In this document: in pieces, positions 18,737 through 30,409 of the stretch
Layout of the letters: each line of letters opens with the position of its first letter
Numbering within the stretch: position 1 is the stretch's first letter
Origin: Altererythrobacter xiamenensis
Lineage (GTDB): Bacteria > Pseudomonadota > Alphaproteobacteria > Sphingomonadales > Sphingomonadaceae
Length of the DNA: 33,842 nucleotides
Assembly (NCBI GenBank): GCA_945906905.1
Contig: CAMDSM010000002.1
Span: 1 to 33,842 of the forward strand
Reading direction: 5' to 3'
Translations under genes and position numbers: made by a program
The notes under the pieces: model-generated
The model's database searches: none
Seen by the model: the letters and a program-made list of their open reading frames with translations, nothing else
What the model was told of the DNA's origin: nothing

Positions 18737-18910
18737 TCAGTCCTGTCCCGCGTCTTTGGTACCCTTAGGCGTCGTTTCGGCCTGTTTGCGGCGCCAGCGC
18801 TGCGGGGGCTTTTCGCCGCCCTCCTCGTCCAGTTCACCGCGAGACAGCATGGCAATGGCCGCGCAGGCCATCAGTCCATGCGTCAGGGCAAGGGTGAGCA
18901 CATCGATCAT
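18737..18910 (-). CDS. 57-aa small protein upstream of the ligase, short hydrophobic N-terminus and basic tail
   Basis: Hand translation: MIDVLTLALTHGLMACAAIAMLSRGELDEEGGEKPPQRWRRKQAETTPKGTKDAGQD*. Stop is 4 nt before the ligase ATG. Below the length cutoff of the ORF track. Confidence 0.65.
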   Translation of the reverse strand: MIDVLTLALTHGLMACAAIAMLSRGELDEEGGEKPPQRWRRKQAETTPKGTKDAGQD

Positions 18911-18976
18911 CGCACTGCCGTCCTATCAGGCAGTCATTGACGCGCCGTTAAACATGTCGTGGCACTAATGCAGGCC

Positions 18977-20206
18977 ATGACCCGCGTGCTCCACGTCCTC
19001 GATCACTCGCTGCCCTTGCACAGCGGATACACCTTCCGCACCCGCGCGATCCTGCATGCACAAGCGGGTATGGGGCTGGAGGTGCGCGGGATCACGGGCT
19101 TGCGGCATATGGCTCAGGGGCCGGATATCGAGCAGGCAGAAGGCCTTACCTTTCACCGCACGCGGGGCGGTGCCAGCGGACCACCTGCTTATCGCGAATG
19201 GCGCGAGGTGGCCGCTCTCACCGATGCGATCTGCGCGCTGGCAGTCGACTGGCGGCCCGATGTGCTCCACGCCCATTCGCCCGCCTTGTGCGGCCTTGCT
19301 GCCGTTCGCGCGGGCAAGCGGCTGGGCATTCCGGTGGTTTATGAAATCCGCGCTTTCTGGGAGGATGCTTCGGTTGGCAATGGCACCGGGCAAGCCGGAT
19401 CGCTCAGATACCGCCTCACCCGCGCCCTGGAGAACCATGTGGTCGCTCAGGCTGACCGCGTGGTGACGATTTGCCACGGCTTGGCTGACGATCTGTTGGC
19501 GCGCGGCGTGGCGGCAGGCAAGTTGTCGATCATGCCCAATGGTGTCGATCTGGAACTGTTTGGCAATCCGGTGCCGCGCGATCCGGCGCTGGCTGATGAG
19601 CTGAAACTGGGAAATGGCCCCGTGATCGGCTTTATCGGCAGCTTTTATGACTACGAAGGGCTGGACGATCTGGTGTCAGCCATGCCGCTGCTGTTGCAGA
19701 GCCATCCCGATGCCCGGCTGCTGCTGGTGGGTGGAGGGCCGATGGAGGGGGCGATCAGGGCGCAAGTGCTCGCCTCGCCCGCCGCCCACGCGATCCGCTT
19801 TGCCGGACGGGTGCCGCACGGCGAGGTCGAACGCTATTATGCGCTGGCCGATATCATGGCCTATCCGCGCAAGGCCAGCCGCCTGACCGATCTGGTCACG
19901 CCGTTGAAGCCGCTGGAAGCCATGGCGCAGGGTAAACTTGTCGCCGCCAGCGATGTCGGCGGACACCGCGAGTTGATGACCCATGGGCTGACCGGCAGGC
20001 TATTCGCGCCCGATGATCCTGCCGCCTGCGCCGCCTCGTTGGCCGAACTGCTCGACCAGCGCGGCGAATGGAACACCATGCGCACGGCCGCGCAAAACCA
20101 TGTTCGCGACCATCACGATTGGGCGCGCAATGCACAGCGTTATCAAGACGTTTACCAAATCCTGTTAGCCGGATCGGTGAATAGCCGGAACAGCAAAGCC
20201 GCCTGA
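18977..20206 (+). CDS. Glycosyltransferase, exosortase A system-associated (TIGR04063-type, GT4-like)
   Basis: MTRVLHVLDHSLPLHSGYTFRTRAILHAQAGMGLEVRGITGLRH; RVVTICHGLADDLLARGVAAGKLSIMPNGVDLELF; GFIGSFYDYEGLDDLV; RLTDLVTPLKPLEAMAQGKLVAASDVGGHREL. Confidence 0.88.
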   Translation: MTRVLHVLDHSLPLHSGYTFRTRAILHAQAGMGLEVRGITGLRHMAQGPDIEQAEGLTFHRTRGGASGPPAYREWREVAALTDAICALAVDWRPDVLHAHSPALCGLAAVRAGKRLGIPVVYEIRAFWEDASVGNGTGQAGSLRYRLTRALENHVVAQADRVVTICHGLADDLLARGVAAGKLSIMPNGVDLELFGNPVPRDPALADELKLGNGPVIGFIGSFYDYEGLDDLVSAMPLLLQSHPDARLLLVGGGPMEGAIRAQVLASPAAHAIRFAGRVPHGEVERYYALADIMAYPRKASRLTDLVTPLKPLEAMAQGKLVAASDVGGHRELMTHGLTGRLFAPDDPAACAASLAELLDQRGEWNTMRTAAQNHVRDHHDWARNAQRYQDVYQILLAGSVNSRNSKAA

Positions 20207-22176
20207 TGGGCAGCTTGCTTGGGGAAATCGGCGCTGGACAGGACTTATACGTGGCTAGTCTCGCAGACAATTACGGGGTGAAGGGCAAGGTGGCGAAAGC
20301 CCCGATCAGCACCCATCCCGCATTTCCTTTCATTGTCGCGCTGTGGTTTGCCGCCCTGTTGGGGATGGGCAGCCTGGTGGTGCCAGTGGAACTGATCGAG
20401 CAGATCGCGGTGTCCACCGGCATTGCCACCGTGGTTCCGGCCACTGCCCCGCCGCTGGGCTTTACGGCCCGCTCGCTGATTGCGCTGTGCTTCACTGGCG
20501 CGGGCGCGCTGGCAGGATTGCTGATTGCCCGCCGGATTGGCAAGCTCCACGCGCCCGAAACGGGCCGCCGCTATCCGGCAGGCGCAGACCGGAACGGCGC
20601 GCGCAGCCCGATTTCGGCCCATGCTGAACTTGGTTCCGAAGGGCTCGACGGGCACCGCGGCTCGCGTCGCCCGGCGATCCAGCCGAAGGGCCGCCGCTCG
20701 CTGGCGATCGATGATGACCACGGCCCAAGCGAACTGCTCGATTTCGCGCCTTTACCGGGCAAGCGCGTGGACCAGAATGTCAGCTCGCTGGAATTGCTTG
20801 ACCTCAACGCCCGCGAAATCGCCCCCGAAGCCTGGGGTGCCCACACTTTCGATGAAGACGAACTGGAACTGACCGAGGACGATCTGGTGGCCGATGGACC
20901 GTTTTCCCGGTCGCTGCCGCAAAACCAATATGCTGGCGCCCAAATTGCTGAAGCTGTCCCCGGCTTCCAGACCTTTGCCGACGATAGCGGAGATGCAACG
21001 ATGGATGACAGGCCGCCCTTCAGCATGCCAGTTGGCAACCTGAGCACCTCCACCGCCCGACCATTGCCTGAACGACAGGAATTCCGCGCTCCGCCAGCCG
21101 CCGTTTTCGAACCGACCTGGAGCGACGAGGACGAGCTGCCCGCGCCAGAGCCAGTTGCCGAGACGTTTCCAGCAGCGGACGCCGAACCGCTGAGCTTCTC
21201 TCCGCCATCGATGGCCCGCTTTCAAGCGCCCGCCGCGATGGATTTTGCCACCAGCGAAGAGATCGAGGATACCGCACCGATGTTTGAAAACCACGAGCAG
21301 TTCGCTGGCCCGGTTGCCGATGGTCCCGAACCTGTGAATTCCGCGCTCGACAATCTGGGGCTGGTGCAACTGGCCCAACGACTGGGCAATTCGATCGAAC
21401 GCCGCCGAGATCTGCAGGCGGCCCGCGCGCTGCTGACCCCAAAAAGCGCGCCCGTGGCAAGTCTGGCTGAGGACCTTGAAGCCGCAGCACCTGCCGAGGC
21501 CGCAGAAGCCATGGCCGCCTATTTCGCCAGCCCGGTCGCACCTGCCCCTGCCGAGGCCTTTGAAGCCGGACCGTTTGACGCCGAGCCTACCTTTGACGAC
21601 GAGCCAGAAGAGGCTGAGCTTGTGGCAGAACGGCAGATGTTCCGGCCCGTCGCCGACACGTCCTTCACCCCCGCACCAGTCGCCTATCGCCCGCTGGAAG
21701 GTTTCGCCCAGTTCGATCCCGCAGGAGATGACGGCGAAGAAGACGACGATGGCGACATCGCCGATCTGGCCGCATCGTTCTCGTTGCCGCTCAACCGCCA
21801 GCCTGCCGCGCCCCCGGCTTTTGCCGCCCCGCAATTCGCCCCGCAATTTCCTGCGCCGACGGAGCCTCACCCAACCGCTCAAGCGGAATTGGAGGACGAG
21901 AAGGACTATGGCTCGCTGCTGGCGCTGCGCAATCCGTTCCACGAGCGCACCGAAGTGTTCGTGCGGATCGAGGACGAGCCCGAAGCCGGTGATGCAATCG
22001 GTCAGTCCGCCGTGGTATTCCCGGCCGAAGCCCCCATGCCCGTGCCTTCACCGACAGCGGGCTCCGTGCCCACCCAATGGGCCAGCCAGCCCGCCGCTCC
22101 GGTCGATAGCGAAGAGAATGAGCGGGCCTTGCGAGAGGCATTGCTCAACCTGCAACGGATGAGCGGAGCCGCTTAG
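20206..22176 (+). CDS. Hypothetical protein: two predicted TM helices followed by a long acidic, Pro/Ala-rich, probably disordered region
   Basis: TM1 FPFIVALWFAALLGMGSLVVPVELI, TM2 SLIALCFTGAGALAGLLIARRIG, then acidic low-complexity; short ordered-looking islands ALDNLGLVQLAQRLGNSIERRRDLQAARALL and DYGSLLALRNPFHERTEVFVRIEDEP. ATG overlaps the glycosyltransferase TGA by 1 nt (GTG 20251 is an alternative start). Confidence 0.8.
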   Translation: MGSLLGEIGAGQDLYVASLADNYGVKGKVAKAPISTHPAFPFIVALWFAALLGMGSLVVPVELIEQIAVSTGIATVVPATAPPLGFTARSLIALCFTGAGALAGLLIARRIGKLHAPETGRRYPAGADRNGARSPISAHAELGSEGLDGHRGSRRPAIQPKGRRSLAIDDDHGPSELLDFAPLPGKRVDQNVSSLELLDLNAREIAPEAWGAHTFDEDELELTEDDLVADGPFSRSLPQNQYAGAQIAEAVPGFQTFADDSGDATMDDRPPFSMPVGNLSTSTARPLPERQEFRAPPAAVFEPTWSDEDELPAPEPVAETFPAADAEPLSFSPPSMARFQAPAAMDFATSEEIEDTAPMFENHEQFAGPVADGPEPVNSALDNLGLVQLAQRLGNSIERRRDLQAARALLTPKSAPVASLAEDLEAAAPAEAAEAMAAYFASPVAPAPAEAFEAGPFDAEPTFDDEPEEAELVAERQMFRPVADTSFTPAPVAYRPLEGFAQFDPAGDDGEEDDDGDIADLAASFSLPLNRQPAAPPAFAAPQFAPQFPAPTEPHPTAQAELEDEKDYGSLLALRNPFHERTEVFVRIEDEPEAGDAIGQSAVVFPAEAPMPVPSPTAGSVPTQWASQPAAPVDSEENERALREALLNLQRMSGAA

Positions 22177-22227
22177 GTCGCGCATCGCCAAGCACAAATC
22201 GGCCAATTCAGGCCCCGTGTGGATTGG

Positions 22228-22250
22228 CAGTAGGGCATTTTGCCCTGCTG
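22228..22250. other. Stem-loop between the hypothetical gene and gltB
   Basis: CAGTAGGGCA-TTT-TGCCCTGCTG, 10-bp stem with one G-T wobble. No T-run follows, so terminator versus leader structure is undecided. Confidence 0.45.
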
Positions 22251-22404
22251 TTGATCTTGCCAAATCCCATTCCTGTCTCCAAGGGCGATCATCGCGACAT
22301 TTTCGATATGCGCCCACGCCGGGTGAGTCGCGTTTCGCTGCCTGCTTTGCGCTGGTAACGGGGCGCGCGCAGCTATCGGCCTGAGTGAGACGGGAACTAA
22401 AGAG

Positions 22405-27048
<4,644 letters not shown>

Positions 27049-27058
27049 GAATTATCCA

Positions 27059-28495
27059 GTGGGCAAGGAAACAGGTTTTCTCGAACTCGACCGCCAGGAT
27101 CGCACCTATGGCGATCCCAAGGAGCGGCTGCATCACTATAAGGAATTCGTGATCCCGCACGCCGAGGGCGCGCTGCGGGCGCAGGCCTCGCGGTGCATGA
27201 ATTGCGGCATTCCCTATTGTCACACCGGCTGTCCGGTGAACAACATCATCCCCGATTGGAACCATCTGATCTATGAGGGTGATTGGCGCACTGCGCTCGA
27301 AGTGCTGCATTCGACCAACAATTTCCCCGAATTCACCGGCCGCATCTGCCCCGCTCCATGCGAGGCGAGCTGCACATTGAACCTCACCGATCAGCCGGTG
27401 ACGATCAAGAGCATCGAATGCGCCATCGTCGATCGCGGGTGGAAAGAAGGCTGGATTGAGCCGCAGGTTCCGGCCCGCAAGACTGGCAAGAGCGTGGCCG
27501 TGGTCGGCTCTGGCCCGGCAGGCATGTCCGCGGCTCAGCAATTGGCGCGTGCGGGCCATTCGGTGACGCTGTTCGAGAAGTCTGACCGGATCGGCGGATT
27601 GCTGCGCTATGGCATCCCCGATTTCAAGATGGAAAAACATCTGATCAACCGCCGCGCGGTGCAGATGGAAGCCGAAGGCGTGACCATCCGCACCTCGACC
27701 GAGGTGGGCGTCGATGTCTCGATGAAGTCCTTGAAGGAAAACTTCAATGCCGTGGTGATGGCAGGCGGCGCGGAAGAAGCACGCGGGCTGACCATTCCGG
27801 GCGCGGAATTGCCCGGCGTGCGGATGGCGATGGAATTCCTCACCCAGCAGAACAAGCGCAATGCGGGCGACAATGAAGAACGCGCCGCGCCGCGCGGAAC
27901 GCTCACCGCCACGGGCAAAGACGTGATCGTGATCGGCGGCGGCGATACCGGCAGCGATTGCGTGGGCACGTCCAACCGCCAGGGCGCACGCTCGGTCACC
28001 CAGATCGAGATCATGCCGCAGCCCCCGGTGCACGAAAACAAGCTGCTGACCTGGCCCGACTGGCCAATGAAGCTGCGCACATCGACCAGCCATGACGAAG
28101 GCGTAAACCGCGATTGGGCGGTGCTGACCAAGGAAGTGGTCGGCGAAGGTGACACCGTCACCGGCCTCAAATGCGTCCGCGCCGATTGGTCTGACGGGCG
28201 GTTGACCGAAGTTCCCGGCAGCGAATTCACCATTCCGGCCGATCTGATCCTGCTGGCAATGGGCTTCACCGGCCCGCGCAAGGCCGGAATGATCGACCAG
28301 TCACTTGTGGAACTGGACAGCCGCGGAAATGTGCTGGCAGATACGCAGGATTACCGCACTTCCGATGCGCAAATCTGGTCCTGCGGCGACATGCGGCGCG
28401 GGCAATCACTGGTAGTCTGGGCCATCCGCGAAGGCCGCCAATGCGCGCGCGCAGTAGATGAGGCGCTGATGGGTGTTAGTGAGCTTCCGCGGTAG
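27059..28495 (+). CDS. gltD: Glutamate synthase small subunit
   Basis: [96 protein letters not shown] start at 27059 placed by similarity to GltD N-termini. Confidence 0.96.
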   Translation: MGKETGFLELDRQDRTYGDPKERLHHYKEFVIPHAEGALRAQASRCMNCGIPYCHTGCPVNNIIPDWNHLIYEGDWRTALEVLHSTNNFPEFTGRICPAPCEASCTLNLTDQPVTIKSIECAIVDRGWKEGWIEPQVPARKTGKSVAVVGSGPAGMSAAQQLARAGHSVTLFEKSDRIGGLLRYGIPDFKMEKHLINRRAVQMEAEGVTIRTSTEVGVDVSMKSLKENFNAVVMAGGAEEARGLTIPGAELPGVRMAMEFLTQQNKRNAGDNEERAAPRGTLTATGKDVIVIGGGDTGSDCVGTSNRQGARSVTQIEIMPQPPVHENKLLTWPDWPMKLRTSTSHDEGVNRDWAVLTKEVVGEGDTVTGLKCVRADWSDGRLTEVPGSEFTIPADLILLAMGFTGPRKAGMIDQSLVELDSRGNVLADTQDYRTSDAQIWSCGDMRRGQSLVVWAIREGRQCARAVDEALMGVSELPR

Positions 28496-28517
28496 AGGAT
28501 AGGATGGCTTGACTCGA

Positions 28518-28543
28518 CCGCCCGCCTTGTCGCAGGCGGGCGG
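28518..28543. repeat. Perfect 9-bp inverted repeat ending 1 nt before the probable uppP start
   Basis: CCGCCCGCC (28518-28526) - TTGTCGCA - GGCGGGCGG (28535-28543). Confidence 0.75.
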
Positions 28544-28544
28544 C

Positions 28545-29357
28545 ATGGACACCACACTCACCGCGATCCTGCTCGGCATTGTCGAGGGGCTGACCGAATT
28601 CCTCCCCGTATCCTCCACCGGCCACCTGATCCTGGCCGCAGAGCTGTTTGGCTATGACGCGGCCGAATGGGCGATGTTCAATGTGGTGATCCAACTGGGG
28701 GCGATTCTGGCGGTGGTCTATCAATATTGGGGCACCTTCTGGTCCGCTGGGATGGGTGTGCTCAAACTGCAACCGGCGGGCCTTCGTTTTGCCCGCAATG
28801 TGCTGCTGGCCTTCGTGCCAAGCGCGGTGCTGGGGCTGGCGCTGAAGGACTATATCGACGTGATGCTCGGCAGCCCTTCGGTGGTCGGCTGGGCGCTGAT
28901 CGTGGGCGGGGTGGCCATTCTGGGGATCGAGAAAGTGGCCAAACCGGGCGCGGAAACATCTGTCGCCGATCTGCCGCTGCGCCAGGTTATCGGTATCGGC
29001 CTTGCCCAATGCACCGCCATGATCCCCGGCATCAGCCGCTCGGGCGCGACCATCATGGGGGCGCTGGCGCTGGGGGTGAACCGCAAGACCGCCGCCGAAT
29101 TTTCGTTTTTCCTCGCCGTGCCGACGATGATCGGGGCGACCACGCTGGAACTGTGGCAGAAGGGCGACGAGCTGGTGGCAGGCACAGCGCGGGTCGGCTG
29201 GTGGGAGATCGCGGTCGGTTTCGTGGTCAGCTTCATCGTGGCGCTGGTGGTGATCCGGCTATTCGTGGCCTTTGTCAGCCGCCGCAATTTCGCGCCCTTT
29301 GCGTGGTACCGGATTGTGATCGGCGCTGTGGCGGTGGGCTGGCTGGCCCTGCGTTAG
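28545..29357 (+). CDS. uppP: Undecaprenyl-diphosphatase
   Basis: ILLGIVEGLTEFLPVSSTGHLILAAELF and AMIPGISRSGATIMGALALGVNRKTAAEFSFFLAVPTMIGAT. TTG 28509 is an alternative in-frame start. Confidence 0.95.
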   Translation: MDTTLTAILLGIVEGLTEFLPVSSTGHLILAAELFGYDAAEWAMFNVVIQLGAILAVVYQYWGTFWSAGMGVLKLQPAGLRFARNVLLAFVPSAVLGLALKDYIDVMLGSPSVVGWALIVGGVAILGIEKVAKPGAETSVADLPLRQVIGIGLAQCTAMIPGISRSGATIMGALALGVNRKTAAEFSFFLAVPTMIGATTLELWQKGDELVAGTARVGWWEIAVGFVVSFIVALVVIRLFVAFVSRRNFAPFAWYRIVIGAVAVGWLALR

Positions 29358-29453
29358 GGATTTTTCGCTGTTGATGAAACGTGCACAAAATCTGTTGCCT
29401 TCGCCAGAAATGCGCTAAGCGAACTTTCGAAGGGGCGCCTAGCCCATTCATCG

Positions 29454-29473
29454 GGGGCGGCCATTGCCGCCCC
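29454..29473. terminator. GC-rich stem-loop upstream of the Ala/Glu-rich lipoprotein
   Basis: GGGGCGGC (29454-29461) CATT GCCGCCCC (29466-29473) followed by GTTTCTT; 21 nt before ATG 29495. Confidence 0.5.
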
Positions 29474-29494
29474 GTTTCTTGAAGGGGAAATATC

Positions 29495-29719
29495 ATGAAG
29501 AAGATTATTGCTGTCGCTGCTGCCGCCGTTCTGACCATGGGCGTTGCTGCCTGCGCCGAAGAAGCTGCTGAAGCTCCTGCTGAAGAAGCTGCTATGGAAG
29601 AAGTCGCTCCGGTTGAAGCCGTTGTGGAAGAAGCTGCCGTCGAAGGCGAAGCTGTTGTGGAAGAAGCCGCCGTTGAAGGCGAAGCCGCAATGGAAGAAGC
29701 CGCCGCTCCGGCCGAATAA
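29495..29719 (+). CDS. Small Ala/Glu-rich putative lipoprotein with internal 11-residue repeats
   Basis: MKKIIAVAAAAVLTMGVAACAEEAAEAPAEEAAMEEVAPVEAVVEEAAVEGEAVVEEAAVEGEAAMEEAAAPAE; lipobox-like GVAAC; RBS AAGGGGAAA upstream. Confidence 0.75.
   Translation: MKKIIAVAAAAVLTMGVAACAEEAAEAPAEEAAMEEVAPVEAVVEEAAVEGEAVVEEAAVEGEAAMEEAAAPAE
29621..29705 (+). repeat. 33-nt in-frame tandem repeat (about 2.5 copies)
   Basis: Copies at 29621-29653 and 29654-29686 both encode VVEEAAVEGEA; a degenerate partial third copy follows (AMEEAA). Confidence 0.8.
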
Positions 29720-29763
29720 TCGACCGAAGCAGGCAAGGCTTTCGGGCCTTCTGGCAAAGAATT

Positions 29764-29793
29764 GGGCCGGTTCCGCCATCGCGGGGCCGGCCC
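29764..29793. terminator. Stem-loop between convergent lipoprotein genes
   Basis: GGGCCGG (29764-29770) ... CCGGCCC (29787-29793) followed by TTGT. Confidence 0.45.
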
Positions 29794-29797
29794 TTGT

Positions 29798-30016
29798 CTA
29801 TTCTATCGCTGCTGTAGGCGCAGCCGATTCGCCCGGCTCAGTGCCCGGTTCCACCAACACTTCGTTAGGCAGGCGTTGCTGGTCGAGCATTTCGGCAGCC
29901 TGATCGAGGGCCTTGGCCTCGCCAACAGTCACTCCGCCGGGTCCGGGATCGGTGTCCGCCTCACCGCAGCCGCTCAGCACAGCAAGCACGCCGAGCATGA
30001 GTGCGGCGCGAATCAC
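29798..30016 (-). CDS. Small putative lipoprotein
   Basis: MIRAALMLGVLAVLSGCGEADTDPGPGGVTVGEAKALDQAAEMLDQQRLPNEVLVEPGTEPGESAAPTAAIE; lipobox VLSGC; 4-nt overlap with the upstream gene. Confidence 0.7.
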   Translation of the reverse strand: MIRAALMLGVLAVLSGCGEADTDPGPGGVTVGEAKALDQAAEMLDQQRLPNEVLVEPGTEPGESAAPTAAIE

Positions 30017-30297
30017 TCCGCAGCGGCTTCAGGGGTTTCGGCGGCAACAGGTGCATCGGCGGCCACCATCGCCTCGGCACTGTCGGCGGCTTCAACCGCT
30101 GCTTCTTCAGCGGTCGCTGCCTCTTCGGTCAGCGCAGCGGGATCGGCCACCGGCGCGGGCGCGGCCGACATCGCTTCATCAGCGGGCACCTCGACATTGT
30201 CGGCCAGCGCATCTTCCGAGGCATCGGTGGCCGAGCCGCAAGCGGCCAGAATCATCGCCGAAGTGGCAGCAAAAGCGAATTTGAAGGTCTTGGTCAT
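30013..30297 (-). CDS. Small Ala/Glu-rich putative lipoprotein
   Basis: MTKTFKFAFAATSAMILAACGSATDASEDALADNVEVPADEAMSAAPAPVADPAALTEEAATAEEAAVEAADSAEAMVAADAPVAAETPEAAAE; lipobox ILAAC. Start chosen at 30297 with AGGAGCC upstream, not the longer ORF-track start. Confidence 0.72.
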   Translation of the reverse strand: MTKTFKFAFAATSAMILAACGSATDASEDALADNVEVPADEAMSAAPAPVADPAALTEEAATAEEAAVEAADSAEAMVAADAPVAAETPEAAAE

Positions 30298-30409
30298 GGC
30301 TTTGGGCTCCTTTGAGGTAGCTTTAGCCCAGCATGGAGGGGAATAAAATCGGCAAAACACAAGCCGCACCGGGTTCCGGTGGCCGCGCCTGTGTGCCAAG
30401 TCAGCTTCG

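Noticed and set aside
28667-29374. 235-aa plus-strand ORF overlapping uppP
   Set aside because: Frame-shifted reading of uppP; repetitive Gly/Arg/Asp composition and no family match.
29762-30346. 194-aa plus-strand ORF with Ser/Ala-rich repeats
   Set aside because: Antisense of the two minus-strand lipoproteins, which have proper signal peptides, lipoboxes and RBS-like sequence.
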